This document shows, one piece after another, positions 26,801 through 41,800 of a DNA stretch of 64,000 nucleotides. The translations under genes and the position numbers were made by a program. The number at the start of each line of letters is the position of its first letter. Within the stretch, counting starts at the first letter, position 1. The stretch is from Owenia fusiformis (Eukaryota; Annelida; Polychaeta; Sabellida; Oweniidae): positions 3,106,356 through 3,170,355 of the forward strand of contig CAIIXF020000005.1 in the NCBI GenBank assembly GCA_903813345.2. The letters run 5' to 3'. The notes beneath the pieces were generated by a model. That model was not told the DNA's origin. It searched no databases and saw only the letters and a list, made by a program, of their open reading frames with translations.

Positions 26801-29800
26801 AATCAGTACATTTCATTTGCAGCCTTCCACTGTTGAGCTTGGCTCTAACTTTGTAATAAATGCATCAATAGTTGTTCTTAGAATCGCAATATTTCATGCT
26901 ACTTAACTGGCATTCAACATTCTATATAATGTTTATTAGTACTCTATAGTTGGCTGACAGTACTATGGCTATTTATCTGGCAAATGGTGTCATTTTGTTA
27001 ATATTACAACTTTCGTAAAATAGTTTAGAACTTTACATTCTAGTGCTGAGATAACATCAGAGGATAATTTATTAGATGGAATTTAACAAAGCCTTATAGA
27101 GCTTAAAATTCTAGAATGCTTAAATATACTTCAGCATGCAGGCTTTTTCTAAAATGTAACTCAAATTATGAAATCATTATCAAATATTAACATATTTTAT
27201 TGATAATTTTTACTAGAACAAAACCGAGGTTGGTACTTACGATTTTATGCTTTTGGGAATATTGTGCTTGACATACTAGGTCATTAATCCATCATAACAG
27301 CCGAAAATGATCAATCCCCATGACATTATTGGTTCCCCTCATTTAACATTAATTTCATTTTTCTCCATGAATATGTTCAAAATTGCTGCATGTTTTAACA
27401 TCAGAATACAGAGTTTTTGGCGAGAATTTTGGACATATTTTAAGAATTGATTTTTTTACTCAATAATATTTTAATACTTTCACATATATATTGATAACAT
27501 CAGGATCAGGACTCATCGATGTATTAAAACACAAGATTAGCCCCGATTTCTCTATTTACGTATCGCACACAGCACATTTATCAACAAATTAAATCAAGCA
27601 TTTGATATGATGTACTCACTCAAAATTTTTCACCTCATCATAATTGAGTGTCATCGCATAATTGATCCAATCAAAAATCAGAAAAATGCAGATGTTGCTA
27701 CTTTCGACACGACAGTTCTCAGGGTTAATAATGCGATGAGTGATGTGATTTGCATGTTCGCATAAATGCTATGTCAGTGTTTAGACAATGTCAGCATATA
27801 GATGATGTCAGCATATAGACTATGTCAATGTATAGACTTTAAGCAAAACATATTTCCTCTGTGCTATTACAGTAAAAGAACACACTTAGCATGTTGCTAA
27901 ACTGCACGAGATCTTGAGGAAATATGACGGCTTCTAAATGTATATGTAACCACCATATATTATATATTGTATTTTATTTATACCTTTTGAATATAAACAT
28001 ATATGGATGATTCTAAAATGCTCTCTACCAATTGATGATTTGCGATCACCGAATGGATTCTGTCTTTTAGTGACGTCACAATTAGGTCACCCAGCTTTAG
28101 ATGCTTGATTTTGAGAGATTATCTTCTATATTTCGTGCTTTATTGATTTATTTTTCACGAAAGCGTTCTATTTGACTAGATCAACATTCATGCTAAGCAC
28201 ATACCAAGTCTAAGGTCTTACTGACATGATTTAGATAGCGGTTTAGCGCCCCCCGATTTTGACAAAAACGGGGGGCGCTTATAGGCATCGATGTTTAGTA
28301 TGAATTTCACCCAAACTTCGCATATATATAGACATACTCATGATCTAGTCAAATCGGCATACCTGGTAAATATCCGACCCATGGTTTTTATATAAGAAAT
28401 GACAATATTTTTAGCTCAAAACTGCCACGTGTCCGCCATTTCGTGATTCCATCATGTCTAATATCATTTCTATATGACGTCATACCAATAAGACGAAATA
28501 CGTGACAACAGTATCCATAAACAAAATTCCTGAATTCTGATCGCAAAAGGTCAATTGAATCTCAAAGCCAGGTCAAAGATTTTTAGTAGCATCCATATAG
28601 TAAAAAAATGATTCTGTATATAGCATTAAACGACAGTCTAATACGCAAGGGGTGAATGACACTACACATGTTAATCTGTGATTTATTAATTACATAAAAC
28701 AGCCGGGCAGCAAGCCCCTCAAGTCCATTGTTAGCATTAAAATCCGTGACGTCACGATATATTAATCCGCTGACGTTCAACAAAAATTTTCTTCGTCAGA
28801 AATTTCTGAGATCTCTCATTTCGAAAATTGAATTGCTTGTAACACGCAAAATATATGATCATAATTCCTGAAATTACACAGAATCGTTGAGCTTAAGATG
28901 CCTGATCTACGCTGCTAATATTGAAACAATCACGCACGTCTGTCGTGGCGAACAGAAGTTTGTCAGATTTTCAACTTTTTTGTTGAAAACACCGTTTCAA
29001 GTCGCAATTACTAAGCAAAAACGTAAAATATAGTATTGATTACTACCCTCGCCTGAGCATATATATCTATACATATGTCCCTTGTATAAAATAACTTATT
29101 CGATAAAATATAAGTTGAGAAAACAGACATGATCGAGTGGTTAAAAACGATTCCAAACCTACCGCCATTAAAACTCTGAACTCAGTTTGACCTTTGTATG
29201 TTTTGACCGGACGGCGTGACATCTATAGATGAAATCGAATTCTGACTGCATTCTATCAAGTTTTTAGACAAAATCCACTCTCTCCTGCATTTACAATCCC
29301 TTTTCAAAGAACTGTTACTATACCAGCAGGATATCCGGCCGGGAGAAGATAACTGGCCGGCCAGAAAGGGTTGGCTAGTGTATAGAGCCCTTTTAGTCTC
29401 TATCATGCCTATAGGAGGTTAATACATGTACATGGAGTCATGGACTTCTATATACTGCACATAACATGCTGTGTTATAGTTTATCACTGCCTAGGTCATT
29501 GTGACCTTGGCTGACAAAGGCACTCACTGTACCTTTCCATTAAAGTCGTGGGGTGCAATATTATATATGAGGGGTCAATCTCAAAATCATATTTTTCATT
29601 CAAGGCCACTTAATACAAATATGAATTTTAATGTTGTTACAAATAAAAGCCCATTCTAAAGGTGTACCAACATAAAGGGTCTAGTGCACTCTCCTTTATG
29701 ATTTCCCCATGAACAAAATGAATAATTTTTAGGTGTAACATAAAGAATGCAATGTCACATAATACTTTGGAAAATATTTAAGCATTTGGACCCACATGGG

Positions 29801-32800
29801 CTGAGGTTGAGGTCATTAAGTTCAGCAAGGGTGTATATACTTGACATTGGATGTGCTCCATTGACTTAACATATGGATAACATTAGATTCCAATTGAAGC
29901 CATTGGTTTCTATTGATTTTCGAAAAATACCTAAAATACACTATGACCTGAATCGATTGCAAATTAAATAATTTCACAATATCACAAAAATGGTATATCA
30001 CATCAGACTGTCAGATGTGCAAATATGAAGTTTGCAATCAATTCAGGTCACACTTCAAATTAAAAGATTAAACATTTTTTCTTTTTTTTTTCCCTACAAA
30101 ATGGCTATAGAAAAATGCTTCAAAAGCAACTTATTCAGTTATTACACTTATGAAACGCCATACAACTTTGTGAATCCAAAGTTTATACTGTTATGTTTCA
30201 TGAATTAATAACATATTTGGATAAGATGGGGAGATCATAATGGAGAACACCCTACTTCCTTTCAGTGAGAGCACCTGGGTGCTGTAGACACTTTTGCATT
30301 TTGGTTTGGTATATTTTATCTCAATTCCTGATTAAATTTCAATTTCAATTATCATTTCATTTCCACTAAAAATTAGATTATATTATTATTGCAATACAAG
30401 TAGATTTATTTTAAAAAAACTGAACATTATTTCCTTTGCCTGTTTACAAAATTTAATTTCAATTTCTTTACATTTCTACATATGAATTGAAGAGGTTTAG
30501 ACCCCTTATTGAATAATCTTTTCATGCAATTAAAATAAAGAGAAGATCCTCTTTGTGAGACTTCAATATTTTGAAAGAAATGTTGACATGGGGTTGCTAT
30601 TCATAAATATTTGAATTGTTTAATTGATATTTTTGTTATCCTTGAGAATTTTCTTGAGAGATAACATATTGTGTTAATGAGAAAAGTTGTATCTAAACTC
30701 ATAAAGTACTCATAAAAATATGATTGTCTAAAATCACTTGCCATACTATACCTGGTCCTTTAACTATCTTATGCCCAACTCATTTAAATATAATGGTACT
30801 TGCCAATATTCTATTCATATTTCAATGAATATTCTATTCATATTTCAATGAATGTTCTTTTCATATTTCAATGAGTTTACCACAAACATTTAGTGGATTA
30901 ATCCATCTGCCAGTAGTTGAATTTAGTCCCTCCTTTCTGATTAATAGATTTGTGAGACATCAGACTTTACAGTTTATGCCTTGACACTTTTAACAAAGAA
31001 CAGTGTTAGTGTTTTTGGTCAATGAAAGACTCACCAAATTCTTGCTAAGTTGAACTTAAATGTATATTCCATCTTGAATGTCCCCTCTCAACATTAATTG
31101 TTTCTCAATACATCTGGATATTTGTTGTCAATGATACTATTTACAGCTTCATTTTTCCAAAACTTATAACAGTATTCAGAATATTCTGATGCAACAATAA
31201 TCAGCACAGGGTATCTTGATTTGTATATTATGTAGATACATAATCCTATTTTCCTAGGTCAATTATTAATAAATCATTGTTGCTCTGCATTCCTCGAAAC
31301 ATGTCTCTCTTGATTGGGTCCAGTCAGCCAGTACCCCATTGGCCTGGAAATATATAGAAGAGAAATTTTATATCTACATTTTGACTACTATTTGAAATTA
31401 TAAAAGCAAAATAACATTGTCACCCTTAAACTATTTAATTGCACATTTTTTCAATCAACAAAGTTTTAAAAGACGTTAAAAGTTATACAAATATTTCATA
31501 CGGTTTAATTTAAAAATACTTGTTCATCTTTTAACGATTCTAGAAAAGTGTATTACCCAAAGCCTAAAGGGTCAGTGGAATACACTTTGCAGAATCATTG
31601 AAAGTGCAACAAGTATTACTAATAATGGATAGTTGATATCTATATGTATATAAGATTATGATAAACTAACAATCAGACATGACTTTTCATCAGGCACATT
31701 GTCAACAATGATCTGAATTTCTCTGTCATTCAGGTTCTAGCTATGCCGTACATGTATCTGCTACGGAAATCGCCAGAGGAATCTTGATCGCTTGCACACA
31801 AATACTATTACCTGAATGTTATATATTCTTGCTAATCTCAGTCCCATATCCAGCAGACAGACATACTCCCAACTTCTTGGACAGATATAAAGATGAAATA
31901 CAATGCAGCACACAGTAATCTGACTGACAGTTGTCCCAGAGCTACATATTGCATAGAGATCCTTGTACTCAATCCAATGACTAAGGACAGCAAATAGATT
32001 ATGTTGTATATCATCATGTCCCCTTATCCTCAGCGGTCCATCCCAGCAGTTCGTCACCTTGTGTACTCACTGCATGGTTGTTCTGATAAAATGTGGGTCC
32101 GTGTGTGATGGTCCTGGAATCGAGATACACAACAGTAGAGCACACAAACATGGATGTTACATGTAGACAGCATAAATAATGTACTTTGAAGCGATACTGT
32201 ACATGTATTTAAGTAATCATCTATGTAAGCTCGAAAGAGGCTATAGTCAGATCTTGGGTACATTAAATGTTCAAATCACTCTCCCCCAGGACTTTGTATA
32301 AAAAACCTCCTACCTCATACATACCTACCCACGTACATTGGACATGATACAGTCTTTGAAGGGTTCAAAGATCTTAGTTTATTAAATCTTAGTTTATGAT
32401 GAATTATAGATGCATTTGTAACGACCCTTGGTAGCAAGTTGCTACTACAGCCCAGCTGGGTTCGATTCCCACTTGGGGCATCAAATTTAGCACACTTTCT
32501 TTCAATTTCTTTATCTGGCTTGTTGGACCTATGCTCGCAGTTGTTAGTTAGTTATTCCCCTGGGGCACCCTCAGGTCATTACACATTACAATGAACCCAT
32601 ATGCCTTTATTCATGGATCTGTCTTAAAATAAATCCGGAGTTGTGGAAATAATTAGAGCTATGTTGAGATTTAAAAATCTTTAAAATTGAAACCTTCAAT
32701 GACTGTATCATGTCCCACGTAGGTCATCATCAAATACTCAATTCTGTCAGATTTGACAATTTTATTGAGGGTGGATAGATGTATGAGGTAGGAGGTTTTT

Positions 32801-35800
32801 TATACAAAGTCCTCCCATTCCCGGGCTCCCATTAGTGCCTATGGACTTCATTATTGAAGTCTAGTGGTATTCGTATAAAATTATTTCATTCCTAGTTGGA
32901 GATACATGTACAGTGCCGTACTTCTTAAAAATCAGAATCAAATTCACAAATTCCAAAATCAAATTCTTGAAAAAAATACTGTAATCGTAACGATTTCGAC
33001 GTAATAATGGAATTATACATACCTTTTCTTGATAATTAGTTGACATCTTATATAAATGCATGACACCTCTCAACAAGGAAAGATCATAACTTAGCCTAAT
33101 CGAGCCAGATTATCGCATAATTCCACAGAAAAGACTGTTATTTCAGTGACCTTGAACTATGCAAAAAGATGGCGCCGTATATAATTGATTGGGGACCTGT
33201 CATTTTTCACCTATCTTCATGATTGAAATTCACCAACTTTTCTTGCGTCTTTCAATTGATTATTGAGACAGCAATAACATATGGAATCAGCACTATAAAA
33301 AAACACTTATTTGAGAAAATGAAATTATCGTTATCATAAAACGGCCCAGACTTATTTTTGGCTCAAAAATTATTTAGTTTTTCTACAGCGCAAATAATCA
33401 TCGTCTGCAGTAAAACATCGATAAAGTGAGTAGCTTTAATACCTAACATTAGAAATTTCAGCAAAGATGCATTTGAATGTATGTTTTTAAAATAAATTGC
33501 TTTCTTAGACTTTCTGTAAGTTTCTGGTAGAGTTTAAAACCTTTATTTCTACTCATGTCAAAATAAAAAATGTAATTGTATGAATTGCGAAGCCCAATTT
33601 CAAAGTCAGATCTTGCCAACTCATATTGTGATTTTGATTAGGCCACAAGGTGGAAAAGAACCGGCGTCATTAGGGCTACCACATATCTGAATATGATAAA
33701 ATATAACAAACGTTATCATCAAACGGCCCAGCAAAATTTGCGATTCAAGCGTTATTTTGGTTAAAAAATATATCGTATTGGGTCCATGTGGAAATACGTC
33801 ACAGACACTTCCATGAATAAGATATTCGTTCAAAAGTACATCAGACCGACGCTTGAGACTACACTCTCACATAATATTGGATAAATATACATTTAAACAT
33901 TTTCCTAATACCCTTAAACTTAGTTTGAAACAGGCTGTCATTTTTATAGAAATCCAATTAACGAACTACTTTCTCTCCGCGGAAGAACACCACATTTTAA
34001 TGCCAAACAACGTAGACAATTGAATCCAGGGGTCTTGCTGCCCGGCTGAAAATAATATTGTGATGAATCTCGACAATAAATTCAAGAATTTGCACCTTTT
34101 AATGTTGTGTTACGAATGGCGAGTGATATAATGCTATTATATGAGATCAACCAAACACTGTATTGTTGTGCATCATTACGCTTTACATGCTTCTTGCCGT
34201 AATCTCCACCATTGATTCAACCAATGTTGCAGTCAATATGTGTTTATGTAAACAATATCCCATTTCCATATATAAATAGTGTGGTATGATCCCCCAATAA
34301 TAATATACTACCAATATACCAGTATAATATACCACAAATATTCCAATAATATATAACAATTGTATACCACCAATATATAACAATACAGTAATATACCACC
34401 GTTTATTAATATCAATATAAAATAGAATTACTGCCATCCAGTGGGAAAATGTTGAATGGGATTTTTGCTTTTTGTTGTCATTTGATTTTCATTTCGATGG
34501 TGTTTCTGATTTAAAGATGTAAAAGTTGGACTTGAAATAATGATTGAATTCGAATTCGTCTCAGTTCAGTTATTCAACTGATAAAAATATGTTATCAAAT
34601 TATTTACATCTTTTAGCAACACCTTTTGATTTGAACAAATAAAATGCTAAATTGTCTAAAAAGCCGCAATCAATCATAGGAGTATATAAATATGCAAATG
34701 AGTTATATCAAATGCAGTTTGTAGAAGGATTGATTGAACTTTTTAAAAATGACTGATGTGATTTTTTTATCAAATATATGGCATGCTTGGTATTTAATAC
34801 AGACATTCCTAATATTTCAAGTATTTTAATACATTTAGAGTACCAGCATTTCATAAACAAAAAGAAATATCCAATTAGATACAAAACACTTGAAATTACC
34901 TTAATGTCTGGCCATGCTACTATTAACCACATTTCATTATACAGTGTATTTGCATTCTTCCAAAATCAAAAATTAATAATTTTGAAATTATTTTCAAATG
35001 AAAAATATTTTGAACCATGAATTACATTTAATGCATCAAATCAATAGATGCTCGTGACTTTTGACATTTTTGAAAGAAATTGAGAATTTTTGAGGAATGC
35101 TCCATAAGAATTGCTTGTACTAAACATTGTATCTGTTTAACACCTTTGTCCAGATTTTCAACCACTATATGTTCGTGAGTATTGTAGCACTGCCTCCGAT
35201 GCTTTCTGCGAGAACCAATCAGATAAAGGCACATTAAAGGCAACCATAATACATCCAAAGCCTTATTTTTCAACACCACCAACTATGAATTCAAGTCTGC
35301 ATTGAAAATGCCATATGATGGCTCTTTAGGTCTGGAGTAAAATCATTAAGACATCATAGACACCCTGTGGTTTTCTTGTTAGTAATTAACGATTATGGTT
35401 GCCATTTTCTGCCATGTACCCAAAGAAAGCCACTCCTCACAAATGGTATATTACAAACCAGACAATGGGATACTATACTGCAATTAATGAGTTTGTAATG
35501 TTCACGGAAGTGAGAAATGGTTTGGTCACATCTACAATAATACATTGTGATGTGAATATTTTGGGTTTTTTGAATATGATTATAAATGCTTGATCTAAAT
35601 TTCTAATCCTGCAAATTTTAGTATCAGTATCAATAACAATATTACAAAAAAGATTTGAAATATTATTTTCATTTTTAAAGCTGTTCCTTAACTAAATGCA
35701 GGATTGGATTATTTAGAAATGCCTGTTACAAGTAACAATGTTGCATTACGTTAGAGCATGTGACGTGACAATTCAACATAGTGCACCGTTCAGCATAGTG

Positions 35801-38800
35801 AATTCAGCATAGTGTGCATTTTTGTGCATTTGTCATGGAAACAACTTGTAATAATTACAAGGTGTGTAGAGTAGAGATGCCCTGTCTTGTCTCCTGGCCC
35901 TGTGATGGTGCCTGTTGTGTATAAACTCTGTCAACCTTGTGTCTTGTTTAAAATATCATACCCATGTTTCGGATTGCAAGTAAAAATGGAAATGAGGGAA
36001 TCGGCAAGTAATTAAGTTTACAGACATGAAGTTAATACTCCAAATTGTATAGAAATACAAAAAAATCAGACACTTCATTCAAATTTTAGAGAGAAATTTG
36101 GTGAATTAGAGCATGAACCGAGAGAAGCAGTCATTCATGAGATTTCTCTTAAAATGACAAGATTATTCTTTGTATATGTGTATATGCACTCATTGTGTGT
36201 CATTCACAAGCTTTTACTGAGTGTGCTCTAGAAAATGTGAGCGTCATTCTAGTTTTAATGTTTTATTTAGGTTATATCGTAGACCATGCGTCTCTATCGT
36301 CCTGTAGTTGGTCCTTCTTCCAATGTACTTTGTGTGTAGTTATGTGCTCCGTCAAATGAAAGTTTCAAATTGTCAGTGTTTCATATTGTATATGCTGACA
36401 AAAAAATGGACAATCAACAATCACAAAACTTTTAGTTAGTGGAGTTACATAGTTACTACATGTGTTTAGTTTTATGTATAAAACTGCTTGTGGTAAATTC
36501 AAAATTGAAATTGCACAATCTGTCTGATTACGTTTATGATAAGTCAATGGCTTTGAATAGATCTGCCAAGAGTAGATATTTACTAGTAATTAGTGTGTGC
36601 TTTTCATCCCATGCAGCCTGTTTGAAATGGGAATACATTGGTAAGAAATATGTTCAACATGTTCCTAGCAGTGTGTTACGATATGTTTAGTACATGTTAA
36701 GAATGTTACAGTGTTTAAGTTTGTTTAACATATTACCTAGATTTTTATACTCGTTAATTGTTGTTCTCCGTAAAAACCAGTATGTTCACCTTCGTTGTTT
36801 GTTTTCCAAATATTTGACACTAATGTCTCAACACCTTCCTCACTATTGTTGTTCATTCCGTTTAATCAGTCCATGTTTTAAAAGTTGTTGTAATGTTAAT
36901 ATACCTCACTATTTTAAACACATTTGAATTTATACTAATCATTGTTGTTGTTTGCCTTGATACATACAACCAAAGAAACAATTTGATGATCGCAAGGGAA
37001 GTTTGTTTCATTTAATGTTACTGACTTGGAGATGAGTAGTAGCATTATTGAATGAGATAAACTGGTTGCGTTAAATTGATTCTTTCATCCATGTGGCCTA
37101 AGAAGCCCAAGATTTCTATATTGACACATGTTCATTCTGGAGTCTTTACATTTCAGATGCCTGAACGATGGGAAGATGTACGTGTGACAGTGATCCGTCC
37201 TGAATTACCTGACCAGAGGGGGGTCTGTGCAAACAGCATCCCTCAGGATGATCTCAAAGCCACAACTCTTCCACCAGGTCGGTTTAAAGATAACTTTTGA
37301 GCACATATTAATCGCAAATAACTAAATTATTGTTATGCACTGTTCACCTTTGTTAGCATGGAGTGTTTTGAACAGCTTCTCTTGTACCACTGACTTGAAG
37401 TCCATGCTTATACACATACAGTTAGTCTGTTATTAATCACATTTAGTTTCATTTCCGTTGGTGTCTCATTGTATTTCAGTGTTACTTTTTCTTCCAGCTT
37501 CAATCTGATTGTTGTTGTCTTGTTGGTTTTGAAGTGTTACTCTATCTTTTCTCTATTATAATTTCATCTAATGCCATGTTACTATGGCTATCTGTACTAA
37601 ATCTGGATGCACTTTATTTAAATATATTAAAATATGTAGCTTTTGTTTAGACTAAGAGCTGTGTCATGCTCGTGTGTTACCATACTAAGTTATTATGTCA
37701 CCGCCAAAAGTGGGGACATATTGTTAGTCTCCAACTATTTTGTGGCAGCAGTCAGCGATTTGGTACTTGGCATTTTTAACCAATGGCAGGTGGTGACATT
37801 TTGCATGTTAATGCCTTGTTCACTATTGTTACAGTTGCATTTTGTACTAAAACATCTTGATTGATACTAAGGGGTCTTCACCAAAACTGACTTTTAACTC
37901 ATGAAGCACATACACAATGTTACTATGTTCTTTGATGTATGCTATTATGTATTGATATTTGCCTTGTTTCTTGTCTTGGCCATTAAGTAAGGACACAGCA
38001 TATAGTTACGCGGATAGGTAAATCATCCAATCAGGGCCAGCATGAGGCCCACAGCCCTGAGCTGGCTGGGATATCTCAAAGAGAGGAAACCCCTGAGAGT
38101 TCCAAGTGTTTTGAGTCAGCATCATCTTAAGAACATCCAAATATAGTAGTGCAGTATCAGCATTTTGGTGATTAATGTTGGAGCGAGGGAGGGGAATATT
38201 TGATACAGAATTTAATGGGAACATTTGAATGACTTCATTTTATCTGATTTAATGGATGTAGTGAATGTATTGATGCTCTAAACACTTGGTAGCTTTCAGG
38301 GTAAGAAGTAGCTTGATTTAATCATGCCTCAAATAAACTGAAGCTGTATGTGTTGTACCTAAATTGTAATGGCAAATGCCAGTTCAGTGTCATCTTGAAC
38401 TTAATAGTGTATTCAATATCACACCATGGTTTATTCTATGACACCATGATACATTCAGTATGACTCCATAGTTCATTCAATTTTATGCTCAATATGACGC
38501 CATAGTATGTTCAATTTGTCACCATTGTATATTCAACATGACACCATGTCACTTTGTGAGAGACTCAGTTAACACTACAGCTTTAGTTCAAATTAAATTC
38601 AGATTGTCCTCCAAAAACATAGATTGACTCAAATAATGTTCCCATAGCTTATCATACTAACACAACAATTATGTAACCAACAAATCAAAACGTTTAGGTT
38701 GGTGCAAGATTTATTATTACAGAAGAGAACAACCCAGAGCATGCCCTTAGATTGAGCCCCATCCCACAACAATGATTTACGAACAAAATGATTTAGAAAG

Positions 38801-41800
38801 AGTAAACTACCTATAACATACTTTAGTACAGAAGACCTATTAACAGTTTAAAAGACAATATTGGGTTGAGTGGTGGGATAACTTGATAAACAAAAAAACA
38901 TAAACCTCTTAAAACCATAAAACAAAAAATGCCAATATGTTTTATATATGTTAATGCTTTTATAAAAAAAATCTAACTTGGACATTTATTTATTTTTGCT
39001 ACAATGCTCTTATCATTTATCTGTGGTAAGAATATAAAGGAATTTTGCCATTAACTAATAAGGGAAAGTGATGTCAATGTCTAATCCAAGTTAGCCATGG
39101 AATGCAGAATTAATTGTTTGGTGATGGGTTGTAAAAATACCTGAAATTGAAGATTTGATCAGTTGAACCATTTTTTTATTAAATTTTTACAAGAAATTTA
39201 GGGTCAAATATTTATTCAATATGCACAAAAAGTCCTAATCACACAATGCTATAAACTACACTGTCAGATATCACAAATTCAACAATTTCTTTTCCTTAAA
39301 TTTTAATCTTTTGATTTTTGTTTCAGGTAGCCGCCATTATGTTGTAACACCGCCATCTTGCCTGGAGAGTGGAGTGAGCTACACGATACGTTTAGATTTC
39401 AACCGATACAAGAGTGACCGCACGACACCAGATGCCAGTATTCTCATAGACTCAGTAAGAAACGGGATCATTAAAAGCTATGAAATACCACCATGGAAAT
39501 AAATAAATCAGCCTCGTGTAGCTCAACAACCTTTAAGTTATGAAAAAATCTAGAAAGCATACCCAGAAACAGGAATGCATGTTTTTATAAATCATAATTA
39601 TTCTTTTGCAGATTGCCTTAATGCCAAATGTAGACAGCATCCCAATCTTCCAAGGACCAGGTTTGCCAGAAGATCTTAAGATCAAGTTCATACGTGATCA
39701 ATGTAGAGAGAAACAGGAATCCATGATCAGAGGAGAATTACCAGAATCTTGTAAAAAGCTTATATTCAGCATTGGAGCTGTTACTCATCAAAGGGCGCTA
39801 CGTGAGTATATGTCAACGTTTGAGTTTTGGGCATGGTGGAATGGCTCCCAAGGTTCCTTGTTGGTTTTGGTCTTGAACATACTGATTGCAAAAATCAGGA
39901 AGAAATCTTGGTAGCCAATGAAACTCCAAAACAAAGTCTATGCAGTCAAAAATAAATCTTTCTGGAGTTGTATTTTAGTTAAAGATGTAGCATCCCATAA
40001 TGTTAAATATATAGAAATAATACTTAGATTTGGTAGAAGAATGAAGGGTTAACTCATGTATTTAGAGTATAAAAAACTGTAGGTCCAACAGTTTATGGTC
40101 GTAGTTCACAGAGTACATATGTGTTGATTTTTGCAGCTTGCGAGTGTGACGTAACAGGATCCCATAGTGCTGAGTGTGCACCACTAGGTGGAGATTGTCA
40201 ATGTAAGAGCAATGTGATTGGACGTCGCTGTGACCAGTGTGCCCCTGGAACCTATGGATTTGGACCACGAGGATGTTCTGGTAGATATTGACCTAATATT
40301 TTGTTTGTTATTTTAATTCAGTTTCCATTGAGCACCATGAATGAGAAGTACTGCGGAGGAAAACTTGTATATTCAAAAACCTCTCTAACCAATTTACAAT
40401 GTCAATCTTTTTTGGGTCCCATTTGTTTAATTTACCAAAAGGGTTTCATGTTTAAAGACATTAAAATGTGAATATCTGCCAATCTGAACACTGTTAGCTT
40501 GTTCTAGTTCCAGTATCAAAAGCGCTGAATAAAAGCCATAGAAAAGACCTCCATTGTAGCGGCTGGTTTAGCTTATGTTCTATGCTCATAATATCAATTG
40601 AGCTCATGAATATTTTAATAACTATACTTCTACTTCCAGCCTGTGATTGCGATGGTCGTGGTTCAAGGGATAACTTCTGTGAAGTGACCACGGGGCAGTG
40701 TCTCTGTATTCCAAAGATCAAGGGGCGCCAGTGTAACAAATGTCTCCCAGGGTTCTGGAACTTCCCCAACTGCCAGCCTTGTGAGTGTAACGGACATGCC
40801 CCAGAGTGTGCAGATGGCACTGGTGGTTGCTTACGATGTGCTGATAATACTGCTGGACCCAACTGTGGAGTGTAAGTTAGCTGATAACTGTTTGAGTAAT
40901 ATAACCCCTAGAAATATATAACAACAACTCAAGATTCATTCTAAGGACACTGAACTATCAAGTCATTTGGAATGTTTTTTTCTAATATATACAGATATAT
41001 TGTCAAAAAAGAATTTCTGCAAAGTTTCAATGATCCAACTCTCATCTTGTATATGAATCTACTATCTCGATCATAAGTACAATGTAGATATTGAAATATA
41101 TATCTTGACTACCCTGCAGGTGTGCCCCTGGTTTCTATGGTGACCCCCGTGTAGGAGTGGGAATCGCTTGCAAGGAGTGCATGTGCCCCGGTGGTGCCAA
41201 CAGTGGTATGCAGCATGCAGATACCTGTCAACTTGACCGTGTCACACAGAATGTCAGGTGCAATTGTAAACCAGGATATGTAGGTAAGCTTTGTGGGGAA
41301 ACTAATGTAACTATTGTGATTTTTTTCATTTCTCAATCTCTGGAATTAAAAACATTTAATCCAGCTACTGTGACCTATCCAAGAATATATCATTGATTTT
41401 GAGCATCAATATCATTTAACTTTGGATCAATTTACATAGAAAATGGTTGTAAAATTGTAAAAGCTGAAGGTAATCCTTGACTTGTGGTTTATAATGTCAT
41501 ATAGTTCCTATATACTATCAATGATAGTCAGAATTGCCCCCTGCATATATCACAAGTCCTCGTATTTATTTAGGTGCCAACTGTGACGAGTGTGCTGAGA
41601 ACTACTATGGTAACCCTCGGCAGCGAGGCGGGACCTGTCAAAAATGTACATGCAGCGGGAACATCGACTCACGAGTACCAGGCAGCTGTGACAAGCGAAC
41701 AGGAGAGTGCCTCAAATGTCTTGGGAACACTGAAGGCTTCAACTGTCAATATTGTAAACCTGGTTACTATGGTGATGCAACTAAACAAGAATGCAGAAGT

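Larger units (their letters stand above)
26689..37156. other. laminin intron 9 in window (10.5 kb), splits the LF domain
   Basis: No laminin exon is missing here: the flanking exons join exactly. Contents: GC-hairpin (28,245-28,279), an inverted pair of related repeats (about 28,690-28,760 and 33,965-34,060), small foldback (29,944-30,050), 25-bp tandem (30,807-30,872), foldback with B-box (32,288-32,813), AT-rich repeat (34,295-34,425). Confidence 0.6.
37278..39326. other. laminin intron 10 in window (2.0 kb)
   Basis: No coding sequence. Holds a dispersed-repeat copy (37,695-37,870) and a degenerate ~30-bp repeat (38,415-38,555). Confidence 0.6.

Noticed and set aside
32430-32480. tRNA gene
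   Set aside because: Only the T-arm/B-box is convincing; no acceptor stem, anticodon arm or good A-box at the right distance.
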